Positions 33,681 to 42,844 of a DNA stretch of 64,000 bases are shown one piece after another. Position numbers and translations under genes: made by a program. The stretch is taken from assembly GCA_035631875.1 (NCBI GenBank), contig DASQHX010000011.1, positions 186,001-250,000 on the forward strand. Direction: 5' to 3'. Positions within the stretch are counted from its first letter, which is position 1. Each line of letters begins with the position of its first letter. Source of the DNA: Nitrosopumilaceae archaeon. Lineage in GTDB: Archaea > Thermoproteota > Nitrososphaeria > Nitrososphaerales > Nitrosopumilaceae. A model generated the notes under the pieces. That model saw only the letters and a list, made by a program, of their open reading frames with translations, did not search any database and was not told where the DNA came from.

Positions 33681-34013
33681 TTGAAAGAAATTACTGAGCA
33701 AATGTTAAGAAAAATGTCAAACGACGTCACTAATCTAAAAGAAGGCCTTAATCCTGAAAATATTGCTTTTTGGTATAAAAAAGCAATAGATGAGGCAAAA
33801 GATATGGCTCCTCCATGGCTTGTAGATAAGATAAAGGTAAAACAAGATCCTATACTTCATATGAAGTTTAACTTGGATATTTCAAAACGTGCTGTGAGAT
33901 ATCTGATGATGACAATAGAAAATCATATTGATGAAATGCCATATTCAACTAGACTGTATTTTCTGAAAGTTCAGGAAATACTTACAGATGAAATGAACAA
34001 GACATTGGTATAA
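33681..34013 (+). CDS. hypothetical helical protein
   Basis: A 110-residue protein, TTG start, almost all helical (EQMLRKMSNDVTNLKEGLNP, FWYKKAIDEAKDMAPPWLVD) with a terminal helix LYFLKVQEILTDEMNKTL. Convergent with the gene at 34015, one base apart. Family not recognised; may be specific to this archaeal lineage. Confidence 0.6.
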   Translation: MKEITEQMLRKMSNDVTNLKEGLNPENIAFWYKKAIDEAKDMAPPWLVDKIKVKQDPILHMKFNLDISKRAVRYLMMTIENHIDEMPYSTRLYFLKVQEILTDEMNKTLV

Positions 34014-34014
34014 T

Positions 34015-34308
34015 TCATTCCTTTGTTATTTCTACTATGTTTTCAATAACTTCAGTATTTGTTATCCTGTTTGATTTTTCAACAACTGACTGAATAAAAT
34101 CGGCAAAAGACTCTGCTTCTAATTTATCTCTTAAAAGAATACTATGTGCTGATTTGTCCTTTAGTGATACAATAATTTCATTATCTATAATCTCCAAAAT
34201 ACCTGAAACAAAAGTCTCTTTGTTGTCTTTTACATAAATAAGACTAGATAGTTTCTGGGCTTCATACTTGTCTTCACAAATGATTCTTTTTTTCATTTTA
34301 TCATTCAA
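34015..34308 (-). CDS. hypothetical protein coupled to trpS
   Basis: A 97-residue protein with strands at IICEDKYEAQKLSSLIYVKD and ILEIIDNEIIVSLKD and helices that follow. It overlaps the end of trpS by 8 bases, indicating translational coupling. The beta-alpha pattern (AESFADFIQSVVEKSNRI) is reminiscent of small Pcc1-like folds, but the evidence is too weak for a call. Confidence 0.55.
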   Translation of the reverse strand: MNDKMKKRIICEDKYEAQKLSSLIYVKDNKETFVSGILEIIDNEIIVSLKDKSAHSILLRDKLEAESFADFIQSVVEKSNRITNTEVIENIVEITKE

Positions 34309-35416
34309 ACAAAAATTTTTCTACTTGATCTTTTGCTTTTTCTCGTTTCTTTTTAAACTCTGTGATGAAAGGCTTTGTTGCCTCTTTGAGATCACACTTG
34401 CATTCTCCACATAAAAGATCCCCACCTTTACACTTTCTTGCCCTTTCATCAGATTCTTTCTCAGATTCAAAAAAGTATCGCAGATACCAAAAAACAGGAC
34501 AGATGCTAAAATTCGCTCCTAGTTTACGTTGCAATTCAACAGTTGGTTGTCCACCTGTAAATGAATTTGATATTTTTTTATCAATTATTTCATCACTATC
34601 TGTTGTAAAGATGGCGGTTTCTGGTATAGATGATGACATTTTTCCTTTCATACCAAGACCAGGAAGAAACTTTGAATGAATCTGAGCTGGTTTTGGATAT
34701 CCCATCTTTTCTGCAATGTCTCTAGTAACTCGCCAGTATGGATCTTGATCAATAGCAGCGGGAATTAGCACGGGCGTAGGTTTTCCCTCTAAAACTGATG
34801 GAAGAAAACACGGTGCTGCCTGAATTGGTGGAAAGCCAATCATGCCAATATTTGTAGAATTTTGAAAACCGAACACCGCCTTAACGGTCGAATATGTTAT
34901 TCTTTTTGCAATTTCAAGTGAAATAGGATATATTTTTTTGATGTCCTTAGTATCGATGAGAATTTTTGTTTTTTTAGCGTCAAAGCCTACTGCAATTATG
35001 TCTAAAATATTCTCTTTTGTATACTTTGATACATCATCAAATGATTTTTCATCACTATAGAGAAATTTTTCATCATCAGTAATTTGGAAAATTAAGTTTA
35101 CATTGAATTTATCTTGTAGATATTTTGTAAAGATCCAAGGAAGTAAATGCCCCATATGAATTAGACCTGATGGACCTCGCCCTGTATAAAGATAGAATTT
35201 GTTTCCCTTTTCATATTCAGTTAAAACCTTATCCAAATCTCTATGACTAAAAAAGTATCCTAGTTTCAACATTGGATGCAATTCACCAGTAATTTTTTCT
35301 ATCTTTCTTTGTAATTCAGGTGAAATTTTTTCAGTTCCAAATTTTTGTACAAGTTTTTCATAGTCAACGTCACCCTCAACACTCCAAGGAGTAACTGTGA
35401 ATTCGTCAACTGACAT
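34301..35416 (-). CDS. trpS: tryptophanyl-tRNA synthetase
   Basis: A 371-residue class I synthetase of archaeal/eukaryal type. HIGH-type motif PSGLIHMGHLLPW and KMSKS-type motif GKMSSSIPETAIFT are both present. AAPCFLPSVLEGKPTPVLIP and IDQDPYWRVTRDIA are conserved in TrpRS. A Cys-rich CKGGDLLCGECKC insert near the end may bind zinc. It charges tRNA-Trp; the tRNA-Trp gene with its long introns lies at 40967-41120. Divergent from pheS. Confidence 0.95.
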   Translation of the reverse strand: MSVDEFTVTPWSVEGDVDYEKLVQKFGTEKISPELQRKIEKITGELHPMLKLGYFFSHRDLDKVLTEYEKGNKFYLYTGRGPSGLIHMGHLLPWIFTKYLQDKFNVNLIFQITDDEKFLYSDEKSFDDVSKYTKENILDIIAVGFDAKKTKILIDTKDIKKIYPISLEIAKRITYSTVKAVFGFQNSTNIGMIGFPPIQAAPCFLPSVLEGKPTPVLIPAAIDQDPYWRVTRDIAEKMGYPKPAQIHSKFLPGLGMKGKMSSSIPETAIFTTDSDEIIDKKISNSFTGGQPTVELQRKLGANFSICPVFWYLRYFFESEKESDERARKCKGGDLLCGECKCDLKEATKPFITEFKKKREKAKDQVEKFLFE

Positions 35417-35468
35417 TCATCATTCAGTTAGGTTAAGGTTTAAAAAGTCTTTTTGGCTCTTTGTGATA

Positions 35469-36896
35469 ATGTCACAAGTTCTTCATCCAATAGAACAAAA
35501 GCTTCTCAAATCATTACTTGAAAAACAAAACTTAACACCAGAAGATCTTTGTGAAAAAACACAATTATCTATAGATCAAGTGAGACGCGGTATTGAGTGG
35601 CTTAAATTCAAAGAATTAGTTCAAGTTAATGAATCTGAGAAAAATTTTGTTGCTCTAGGGAAAATGGGAAATGAAGCATTTGAGAAGGGATTGCCAGAAC
35701 GACAACTTGTTAATTACCTCAAATCAATAGATGGTTTTTCTTGTGAAATGAGTCAAGCAAAAGGCCAATTAAAAAATGAATTTAGTCCTGCTATTGCAAA
35801 TGCAAAGAAAAATGGTTGGATAGAAATTTATGAAAATAGGATTTTACTTAAAGGATATCATGATACTACCCCTGAAGAAAGAATACTCAAATTAATTGCT
35901 TCAAAAAATCCTGCAGTATCTTCAATAGATGAAATAGGAGATAAGAATACACTTGACTTGCTAAAAAAAAGACCTGAATTTCTTACTTTTACTTTTACAA
36001 AATATACTACAGTAAATCTTACTGAGAAAGGAATAGAGACAGCAAAGAACGTATCAAGTGTTGCTGATGTTCTTGTAAGAGCAATTGATGTAGAATCTCT
36101 CGCGCCTACGGTTTTTGCTGCAAGATCTCATCCACTTCAAGATGTAATTAATGAAGTAAGAGAAATTTTCATTGGACTAGGATTTACAGAAATTGTTGGT
36201 AATCAAACTCAATCTAGCTTTTGGAATTTTGATGCACTTTTTACCCCACAGGATCATCCTGCAAGAGAAATGCAAGACACATTTTATCTTAAGGGACTAC
36301 ATGCAAAAAACATTGGTACTAAAAATCAAATATCAAATGTATCTCAAGTGCATAAAAAAGGATGGAGATATAACTGGAAACTAGAAGAATCTAAAAGATT
36401 AGTTTTACGTACTCATACTACATGTGTAACAATAAAAGAGTTGGCAGATAACAGACCTGAAGAAGCCAGAATATTTTCTATCGGTAGAGTTTTTAGAAAC
36501 GAAAAAGTCAGCTACAAACATCTAGTTGAGTTTAATCAAGTAGAGGGAGTGGTAGTTGGTAAGAATGTCTCATTGAGAGATTTGATGGGATTACAAAGGG
36601 AGTTTTATTTGAAGATGGGCATGAAAAAAATAAAATTTTGGCCTACTTTCTTTCCTTACACTGAACCATCTTTACAATCAATGGTGTATAATGAAAAGCT
36701 CGGAAAATGGGTAGAGCTTTTTGGTATGGGTATTTTTAGACCTGAGGTAACAATTCCACTTGGAATAAAAAATCCAGTTCTTGCTTGGGGTGGAGGAATT
36801 GAAAGAATTGCAATGCTCAAATTTGGATTGGATGATGTCCGTGAACTTTACAACAACAACCTTGGTTGGTTGAGGAATGTATCAAAATGCCAGTAG
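35469..36896 (+). CDS. pheS: phenylalanyl-tRNA synthetase alpha subunit
   Basis: About 475 residues. N-terminal winged-helix domains (LSIDQVRRGIEWLKF), then the class II catalytic core: motif 2 IGRVFRNEKVSYKHLVEFNQ with FWNFDALFTPQDHPAREMQD before it, and motif 3 AWGGGIERIAMLKFG. The frame opens at 35397, but ATG 35469 is used because a TATA-like GGTTTAAAAAG lies 27 bases upstream. It overlaps pheT by 10 bases. It forms the (alpha-beta)2 synthetase with PheT. Confidence 0.95.
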   Translation: MSQVLHPIEQKLLKSLLEKQNLTPEDLCEKTQLSIDQVRRGIEWLKFKELVQVNESEKNFVALGKMGNEAFEKGLPERQLVNYLKSIDGFSCEMSQAKGQLKNEFSPAIANAKKNGWIEIYENRILLKGYHDTTPEERILKLIASKNPAVSSIDEIGDKNTLDLLKKRPEFLTFTFTKYTTVNLTEKGIETAKNVSSVADVLVRAIDVESLAPTVFAARSHPLQDVINEVREIFIGLGFTEIVGNQTQSSFWNFDALFTPQDHPAREMQDTFYLKGLHAKNIGTKNQISNVSQVHKKGWRYNWKLEESKRLVLRTHTTCVTIKELADNRPEEARIFSIGRVFRNEKVSYKHLVEFNQVEGVVVGKNVSLRDLMGLQREFYLKMGMKKIKFWPTFFPYTEPSLQSMVYNEKLGKWVELFGMGIFRPEVTIPLGIKNPVLAWGGGIERIAMLKFGLDDVRELYNNNLGWLRNVSKCQ

Positions 36897-38518
36897 TTAC
36901 TTTATATTTTGATAGGATTACAAGCATCCTTGGCAAAAAAATCTCAAAAGAAAAAATCGTCTCAACATTGCCTTTTATTGGATTGGATATTGAAGAAGAA
37001 ACAAAAAATTATGTTAACGTGGAATACAGTCCTAATAGACCAGACTATTCAACAGATTATGGAATAGTATCTAGTCTGCAAGGTCTTCTTGGAATAAAAA
37101 CCGGCATGCCAAAACTAAAAATCAAAAAAGGAAAAGATGCCATAATAGTAAATCCATCTGTGAGAAAGATAAGACCGTTTGTAACAGCTATAGCGGCAAA
37201 AAATGGAAAGCTTGACGATGAAACAATACAGCAGATTATTGTCATGCAAGAGGATCTTCATAATGGAATTGGAAGAAGAAGAAAAAAGACATCCATAGGC
37301 ATACATGATTTAGATAAAATTTCATTTCCATTAACATATACAACAACTAGCAAGAATCACAAATTCATTCCTCTTGAATCATCACAAGAAATGACCATAA
37401 ATGAAATTCTCAAGAAAGATGAAACAGGTATAAAATATGGACATTTGGTAAAAAACTCTGAGAAAGCTCCAGTTATCTTAGATTCAAATGGTCATACGAT
37501 ATCATTCCCACCAATAATAAATTCAGAACGAACAAAGATTTCAAAAAATACTAAAAATATACTAGTAGAAATTACAGCAATTGAAAAAAATGCTGCCGAA
37601 GATACTCTTGCAGTAATAGCAAACATACTTCAGGATGCTGGTTTTGAACTCTTTTCTATAAAAATTAGTGGCGCTAATAACTCTACTCCATTACTGAAAC
37701 CCCGAATTATGATTCTTGATACGGAACTAGTAAACAAAATACTTGGCATAAAAATTTCAATATCTAAAATGGTGTCTGCACTTAGAAAAAGCAGATTAGA
37801 TGCTCAAGGAAAAGGAAAAAAAATTGTTTGTACTATTCCTCGATATAGAACAGATATTTTTGGACCAATGGACCTTATTGAAGAAGTGGCCCTTGGATAT
37901 GGTATAGAAAACTTTGAACCAACAATTCCTGAATCTATTTCTGTTGGTCAGAAAAATAAAGTTACAACTACATTAGATTCAATAAATTCAGTAATGATTG
38001 GTCTTGGATATTCTGAAGTAATGAATCTCGGTCTAGTTAGTCATCGTGTCTTGTATGATTATACAAAAAGAGATGCATCTAAGATTATCTCAGTTAGCGA
38101 TTCTAAAAGTCAGGAGCATAACATACTACGTGACGCTATATTGCCTGGTCTAATTGATACTTTATCTAGAAATATTCATGAACCATATCCTCAAATGCTA
38201 TTTGAAACTGGCACTGTATTCTTAAAAAACAATGATGAAATTAAAGAAGAAATCCATCTTGCATGTGTTAGTGCCCATAATGATGTTAGCTTTACAGAAA
38301 TAAAATCAGTTTTACAGTCTTTTCTTAAAACAACATTTGGTCTAGAATGTAAAACCATCACTTCTTCAAACTCGATGTTTATTGAAGGTAGAAGTGCGGA
38401 CATATTTGTTAACAACAAAATTGGTGAAATTGGAGAGTTTCTTCCTGAGATAACTGGTAATTTCAAGTTGAGAGTGCCAATTGCAGGTTTTGAGATAAGA
38501 CTTACTGGATTATATTAA
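36887..38518 (+). CDS. pheT: phenylalanyl-tRNA synthetase beta subunit
   Basis: About 543 residues in the archaeal form, beginning MPVVTLYFDRITSILGKKIS. B3/B4 editing segment (NGIGRRRKKTSIGIHDLDKI), B5 domain (ILGIKISISKMVSALRKSRL, then PRYRTDIFGPMDLIEEVALG) and the catalytic-like end are visible. The ATG at 36887 overlaps the pheS stop, so the frame's earlier start at 36866 is not used. Function: binding and editing partner of PheS. Confidence 0.95.
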   Translation: MPVVTLYFDRITSILGKKISKEKIVSTLPFIGLDIEEETKNYVNVEYSPNRPDYSTDYGIVSSLQGLLGIKTGMPKLKIKKGKDAIIVNPSVRKIRPFVTAIAAKNGKLDDETIQQIIVMQEDLHNGIGRRRKKTSIGIHDLDKISFPLTYTTTSKNHKFIPLESSQEMTINEILKKDETGIKYGHLVKNSEKAPVILDSNGHTISFPPIINSERTKISKNTKNILVEITAIEKNAAEDTLAVIANILQDAGFELFSIKISGANNSTPLLKPRIMILDTELVNKILGIKISISKMVSALRKSRLDAQGKGKKIVCTIPRYRTDIFGPMDLIEEVALGYGIENFEPTIPESISVGQKNKVTTTLDSINSVMIGLGYSEVMNLGLVSHRVLYDYTKRDASKIISVSDSKSQEHNILRDAILPGLIDTLSRNIHEPYPQMLFETGTVFLKNNDEIKEEIHLACVSAHNDVSFTEIKSVLQSFLKTTFGLECKTITSSNSMFIEGRSADIFVNNKIGEIGEFLPEITGNFKLRVPIAGFEIRLTGLY

Positions 38519-38545
38519 ACGAATAACAAATTATTTTTGCCCCAA

Positions 38546-38685
38546 AAGCACGCAGACGGACTGGTATGATAAAACATGATTTTTGGTCCACCCAGCCGTG
38601 CGACATGGGCACCCCGGTACAAGAACAAGATGAGGGTTGGCTAATGCTACCAATGATTTTTTGTGGGTCAGAACCGGGGAACATT
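38546..38685 (+). ncRNA. box H/ACA-like guide RNA, two hairpins
   Basis: Hairpin 1: GCACG (38548-38552) pairs with CGTGC (38597-38601), followed by G and ACA (38603-38605). Upper stem GGACTGG/TTGGTCC with two ATGAT motifs in the loop, as in K-turns that bind L7Ae. Hairpin 2: CCCCGGT (38612-38618) pairs with ACCGGGG (38673-38679), followed by A and ACA (38681-38683). Upper stem ACAAGA/TTTTTTGT encloses paired TGA...TGA and a TTGG/CCAA cap. In hairpin 2, 16 bases separate upper stem and ACA, in hairpin 1 13-14; the rule is 14-16. The island is much richer in GC than its surroundings. Role: guide for pseudouridylation. Confidence 0.7.
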
Positions 38686-38849
38686 TACTAATTTTTATTT
38701 GATAAATATTGTAAAATGATTTTCAATATTTTTCATATTTTATTGTTCAATTTTTTGTCTAATTATAAATAAAATGAAGTTTTTTGTATTTGTACTCCAT
38801 CAAAACTTCCGATAGATCTATTGATATATTTGCGTTGTATAGGTACTAT

Positions 38850-39089
38850 ATGGCAACTGCATATGTGTTAATAAATTGCGAACTTGGTTCTGAAGAAGCA
38901 ATTATCAGCCAGTTAAAAGCAATTCAGGGTGTCAAAGAAGTACATGGTACCTTTGGTGCCTATGATATTTTGGCCAAAATAGAATCGCCAACAGTAGAAG
39001 CCCTAAGAGAAGTAATAACTTGGAAAATTCGTAAAATCGAAAAGATCCGTTCTACTCTAACGTTGATGGGAATAGAAGGCCAAAGTTAA
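38850..39089 (+). CDS. stand-alone Lrp/AsnC ligand-binding (RAM) domain protein
   Basis: A 79-residue protein, all of it an Lrp/AsnC C-terminal RAM domain: AYVLINCELGSEEAIISQLK, KEVHGTFGAYDILAKIESPT, KIEKIRSTLTLMGIEG. There is no DNA-binding head. The ATG at 38850 follows a TATA box (near 38820-38833) by 26 bases; the frame runs further upstream. Such proteins bind amino acids or modulate full-length Lrp regulators by mixed assembly. Confidence 0.82.
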   Translation: MATAYVLINCELGSEEAIISQLKAIQGVKEVHGTFGAYDILAKIESPTVEALREVITWKIRKIEKIRSTLTLMGIEGQS

Positions 39090-39242
39090 CTTATTCCACT
39101 TTTTGTGGATTAAGTAATAAATAATTCATCTCATGAACTGAATTATTTTCGAATTTACTGCTAACCGTTTCTTTTTTTATTCATTATTTTATGATGCATC
39201 TTAATGCAAAGACCTTTTAATTATAATGTAATTTTTGCAAAT

Positions 39243-39809
39243 ATGTTAATACATTTTATTTTTCTTGTAAAAGAAGATGAATTGGAAAAAAGATCTTGGG
39301 AATTTGAATATATATCAAAAATGGCACAATTTTATAAAAAATGGATTGCAGAGACTTTCTCAATACAAGTAAATGTGCTTTCAGATCAAATGATAGTAAG
39401 ATCTGGACGTTCTTTTAGTTTGGTTAACATTCCGGCTCTTGTAGAAGATCATAGAAAAAGAGGAGAGGATGTTTTTCATTTTTATTTGACATATTTTAGG
39501 CCGTTGTGGACAGATTGTACATGTGAAGGATATTTTGCTGAAAACTTTGGTATGGTTTGGTGGGAAAAAAATGATAAAAAAGACGACATTTCATTTCTAA
39601 TGGATAAAAACTGTGTCAAAGTCTCGCACGAACTTGCTCATGAGTTTTTAAGACAATCTGGTTACAAAAATTACAAGGAACTTGTGCATGATGTATGGGA
39701 CAAGCACCTTTTTGCGTCACTACCTTTTGAATATTATAATGAAAATTTTGTAAAGACTAGCAAACAACCAATTTTTGCAACAATTGATGCATCAGGCTTT
39801 CGGTTATAG
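39243..39809 (+). CDS. HExxH-containing hypothetical protein
   Basis: About 188 residues from ATG 39243 (TATA-like TTTTAATTATAATG about 25 bases upstream; longer frame from 39204). The segment VSHELAHEFLRQSG carries HELAH (residues 129-133), a zincin metal site, with His149 and His155 as possible further ligands. A CTC pair lies at 92-94. No signal peptide. Could be a metallopeptidase or have a non-enzymatic metal site. Not recognised beyond the motif. Confidence 0.6.
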   Translation: MLIHFIFLVKEDELEKRSWEFEYISKMAQFYKKWIAETFSIQVNVLSDQMIVRSGRSFSLVNIPALVEDHRKRGEDVFHFYLTYFRPLWTDCTCEGYFAENFGMVWWEKNDKKDDISFLMDKNCVKVSHELAHEFLRQSGYKNYKELVHDVWDKHLFASLPFEYYNENFVKTSKQPIFATIDASGFRL

Positions 39810-39854
39810 TAGCATCACCAGTTTCTTTTAATCTCAAAACTTCCTATTGAATTA

Positions 39855-40076
39855 ATGTTAAGTTGCAGGGGGGAATGTAAAACTAAGTTTAAACCATCTC
39901 TTGGAAAAACTATCGTTCGTTATATGGATGGACAAAAAAGATGCAGTGTTTGCGGTGTGTATTTTAGGTGGGATGGTACAAAATGCCCATGCTGTAGTGC
40001 GGTATTACACGTTAGACCACGACATTCTAGGGCAAAAGAAAAGTATTATGAAAAAGATGCCATAAAATGGCTGTAA
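39855..40076 (+). CDS. small zinc-ribbon protein
   Basis: A 73-residue protein with CRGEC (Cys4, Cys8), RCSVCGVYFRW and KCPCCSAVLHVRPRH: three Cys pairs that can hold one or two zinc ions. The rest is basic. Similar small zinc-ribbons in these archaea are thought to bind nucleic acid. Starts 45 bases after the HExxH gene. Confidence 0.65.
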   Translation: MLSCRGECKTKFKPSLGKTIVRYMDGQKRCSVCGVYFRWDGTKCPCCSAVLHVRPRHSRAKEKYYEKDAIKWL

Positions 40077-40108
40077 AAGACTATAAGTAGGTCTTGGAAA
40101 TTTTTTTT

Positions 40109-40225
40109 ATGCCAGAATTCATATGCCCAGATTGTGGGCAAAAATTATTTCATGAAAATGAAACCACTTTAAGTATTGAAAAACAAGTACATACAAAATT
40201 CTGTTCAGCTAAAAAAGCTCACTAG
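40109..40225 (+). CDS. 38-residue zinc-finger-like protein
   Basis: ATG at 40109, reading MPEFICPDCGQKLFHENETT and ending HTKFCSAKKAH. Cys-x2-Cys plus a later His-x3-Cys and terminal His could form a single zinc site. Ends overlapping the opposite gene by 4 bases. Too small for a family call. Confidence 0.55.
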   Translation: MPEFICPDCGQKLFHENETTLSIEKQVHTKFCSAKKAH

Positions 40226-40854
40226 CACTTTGTTACAGAATAGATTCTGTTTTCAAAACTTGCTGTTTTAAAGTCTATTTTATTTTCTGGATCTTTTTTA
40301 CGAGATTTGCTTAGTTTCTCCAAGTTCACTAATGCTTCACCATCAAAACCTACTGAAGATCCGAAAATTCCGTCTGTTAAAAGATTTCCATGTTCACCTT
40401 TCTTTATATCATCGACAATTTCATAGAATTTTATTGCCTCTTTTTTGGATGTTGGGCCACCAGTTGATTTGTTAAAGCCAACAGCAATGTACATGCCATT
40501 ATTTTTTACAGCCACTGGTACTTTGTGAACTTTACCTGATACACCAGGAATTTTTTCATTAAGTAAAATCTCACACTTGTGGAACATGCTTGATATGTAA
40601 GCAAAAAAGCGATAATTTGCATAAAGACCAGAGGCGTCTTCAGCACAATCAACAAAAACTCTATGAAGCAATTCGAGAGCAGTGTCATTCATACTCTGCA
40701 GGCGATCTTCAATTCTGCCCTTTTTAATAAGTTCAGAATTACAATCCAGTGCCACTTTTTCTAGAATGAAATGTGGTAGATTGTAGTTTTTCAGCGTGGA
40801 AACATATGTACCAGTTTTGGATCCGCCAAAACTTGGAAAATTACTGCGACTCAA
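40222..40854 (-). CDS. hypothetical protein, 210 residues
   Basis: Soluble mixed alpha/beta protein. Helical N-terminal half (FILEKVALDCNSELIKKGRI, LLHRVFVDCAEDASGLYANY) and a C-terminal half with KVPVAVKNNGMYIAVGFNKS and a Lys-rich end. No Walker, zinc or nuclease motif is obvious. Its ATG is at 40854 and the gene faces the small zinc proteins convergently. Confidence 0.6.
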   Translation of the reverse strand: MSRSNFPSFGGSKTGTYVSTLKNYNLPHFILEKVALDCNSELIKKGRIEDRLQSMNDTALELLHRVFVDCAEDASGLYANYRFFAYISSMFHKCEILLNEKIPGVSGKVHKVPVAVKNNGMYIAVGFNKSTGGPTSKKEAIKFYEIVDDIKKGEHGNLLTDGIFGSSVGFDGEALVNLEKLSKSRKKDPENKIDFKTASFENRIYSVTKC

Positions 40855-40966
40855 TAATAGTTACCTCCAATACATTTTATATTAACTTCAAATATCCCCA
40901 CTACGATCAAAACTTCTATAGATGCTTTTAGCTTATAACTGTTATCTAAAATAAAAAATAAAATGG

Positions 40967-41120
40967 TGGGGCCGACCGGAGTTGAACCGGCGACACACGG
41001 GTCACTACAGCTCCAAACTGTACATCATCCTTTCGTCAGTGAAGCTAGTTGAACCACTGGAGCCCTTAGCGGTGATCATGTGATCTATCCTGTCGCCATG
41101 CCAGGCTAGGCTACGACCCC
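40967..41120 (-). tRNA. tRNA-Trp (CCA), with about 80 bases of introns
   Basis: Minus strand. Acceptor GGGGTCG (41120-41114) pairs with CGGCCCC (40974-40968), discriminator A, CCA apparently encoded (40964-40966). D-arm GCCTAGCCTGGCATGGCG is that of archaeal tRNA-Trp. Anticodon loop piece CTCCAG with CCA at 41060-41058. A TTTGGAG downstream pairs with the anticodon, as introns at 37/38 do. Stretches before the anticodon arm and probably in the variable region are also extra, so two or three introns are likely. Exact splice sites are unresolved. The intron has a CTGA and an ATGATG, weakly like box C/D. Confidence 0.8.
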
Positions 41121-41316
41121 ACGTAATGAACATAAAACCACTCGAATTTTAATTTACTTGACCGCCGAAGATTTATTTGTTATAAGACCGACTAATTTGT
41201 TAGTGTGATTTTGTCCAAATTTATCTTAACCATTTCAACTAATTTGCTGATAACGCTAAATTATGAAAAGAGAAAACATTAAGAAATGAACCTAATTTTG
41301 TGTAGGAAAATCTAAA

Positions 41317-41850
41317 ATGGTAAAACCAGTTATGCTTTTGCTTGGCGCCATTCCTGTGCTGGTGGCTATTTTTTTCATAATACCACAACTCATCAGACCA
41401 GAAGTTTCAACATCTGCAGTAAATTCTGACGATGTAATTTCTATAGAATATGATAAACAACATTTAAAGAAAGTATCATTTGGATTGACTGAAAGTCTAG
41501 GTGCTGATAAAACGGAGGTTCTTACCATACCAAATGACGGAGAAACAACTTATCAAGTCACAGAAAATGGATATTCTGCACCTGAAGTAAAATACCAACT
41601 AGAAAAATCAGAATTAACAAAACTGACAGCTTTGATTAAAGAAACTGGATTTACAGAAATTCCTTCCGATTCTTTTCCTGTGAAACCAGAGGTACAAGAA
41701 TATGACAAATTTGGTCTGCAAGTTACATTAAACGGTAAATCAGTTAATCTTCATTGGGCTGAACAAAATGCAAGTCAAGTCTTCATTCCTCCTATTGTAA
41801 CCCAAGTTCAATCTGAACTTGACGGAATAATTGCAGAAATAATAAAATAA
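41317..41850 (+). CDS. membrane-anchored hypothetical protein
   Basis: A 177-residue protein: N-terminal membrane helix (VMLLLGAIPVLVAIFFIIPQ) and an extracellular soluble domain with YDKQHLKKVSFGLTESLGAD, a Lys-rich middle and a C-terminal helix. Resembles the small single-pass lipoprotein-like surface proteins of this lineage. Lies upstream of pdxS, 25 bases away; co-transcription is possible. Confidence 0.65.
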   Translation: MVKPVMLLLGAIPVLVAIFFIIPQLIRPEVSTSAVNSDDVISIEYDKQHLKKVSFGLTESLGADKTEVLTIPNDGETTYQVTENGYSAPEVKYQLEKSELTKLTALIKETGFTEIPSDSFPVKPEVQEYDKFGLQVTLNGKSVNLHWAEQNASQVFIPPIVTQVQSELDGIIAEIIK

Positions 41851-41875
41851 ATAGATCTCGCAAGGATCATCTTTC

Positions 41876-42844
41876 ATGATACCGCTTTCTGGTGATATTG
41901 CAGACACAAAAGGAACTATCAAGGAAAAAATAGAGTCATATTCCATTAAACGAGGAACATCTACACTTAAACGCGGATTTGCACACATGTTGAAAAATGG
42001 AGTTGTAATGGATGTTACAACTGTTGAACAAGCGCAAATAGCTGAAGATGCAGGAGCAGTTTCTGTAATGGTTTTAGATAAACTTCCATCTGATGTAAGA
42101 AAAGCTGGAGGAGTTGCAAGAACTGCAAGTATTCGAGTTATTGAAGAAATTATGGATGCAGTAACAATTCCTGTAATGGCAAAATGTAGAATAGGACACG
42201 TTTACGAAGCTATGGTTTTACAAGAAACAGATGTTGACATGATTGATGAATCTGAAGTTTTGACTCCTGCTGATGAATTCAGGCATATTTGGAAATGGGA
42301 TTTTACCACGCCATTTGTAAATGGTGCAAGAAGTCTTGGTGAAGCTCTTAGAAGAATAGAAGAAGGTGCAGCAATGATTAGGACAAAAGGTGAACCTGGA
42401 ACAGGAAACGTGGCAGAAGCGGTAACTCATATTAAAAATGTAAACACCGAACTTCGAAAGATAAAATCAATTTATGATTCTGGTGATGAACAAGATTTGG
42501 TTAGTGCTGCAAGGGAAATGAAAGTCTCATATTCTCTAATAGAAGAAACAGCAAGTCTCGGAAGGCTGCCAGTTGTCAATTTTGCAGCTGGTGGAATATC
42601 AACACCTGCTGATGCTGCCTATCTTATGACACTTGGATGTGATGGAATTTTTGTTGGCTCTGGAATATTCAAAGCAGAAGATGCTAAAGAACGAGCACAA
42701 GCTATAGTTCTTGCAACTACGTTTTGGGAAGACCCTGATAAAGTAAAAGAAGCTCAAAAGATGATAGATGAAAGACAATCTATGCTAGGTCTTGATACCA
42801 AAAACCTAGAACTTAGGATGCAAGAGCGTGGAAGTACAGCATGA
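41876..42844 (+). CDS. pdxS: pyridoxal 5'-phosphate synthase, PdxS subunit
   Basis: A 322-residue TIM-barrel enzyme. [20 protein letters not shown], catalytic Lys in [35 protein letters not shown], and [12 protein letters not shown] (GVAR-type loop) match PdxS. It builds PLP from ribose-5-phosphate, glyceraldehyde-3-phosphate and ammonia supplied by PdxT. Overlaps pdxT by 4 bases. Confidence 0.97.
   Translation: MIPLSGDIADTKGTIKEKIESYSIKRGTSTLKRGFAHMLKNGVVMDVTTVEQAQIAEDAGAVSVMVLDKLPSDVRKAGGVARTASIRVIEEIMDAVTIPVMAKCRIGHVYEAMVLQETDVDMIDESEVLTPADEFRHIWKWDFTTPFVNGARSLGEALRRIEEGAAMIRTKGEPGTGNVAEAVTHIKNVNTELRKIKSIYDSGDEQDLVSAAREMKVSYSLIEETASLGRLPVVNFAAGGISTPADAAYLMTLGCDGIFVGSGIFKAEDAKERAQAIVLATTFWEDPDKVKEAQKMIDERQSMLGLDTKNLELRMQERGSTA

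Noticed and set aside
38502-38684. A 60-codon minus-strand frame over the H/ACA region.
   Set aside because: It is composed of low-quality sequence, has no promoter, and covers the structured RNA.
40967-41120. Reading the tRNA as Pro (TGG) from TACAG-TTTGGAG-CTGTA.
   Set aside because: That hairpin is perfect, but the D-arm and acceptor are those of tRNA-Trp, and TTTGGAG is complementary to the CTCCAG anticodon loop, as expected of an intron. Not fully excluded.
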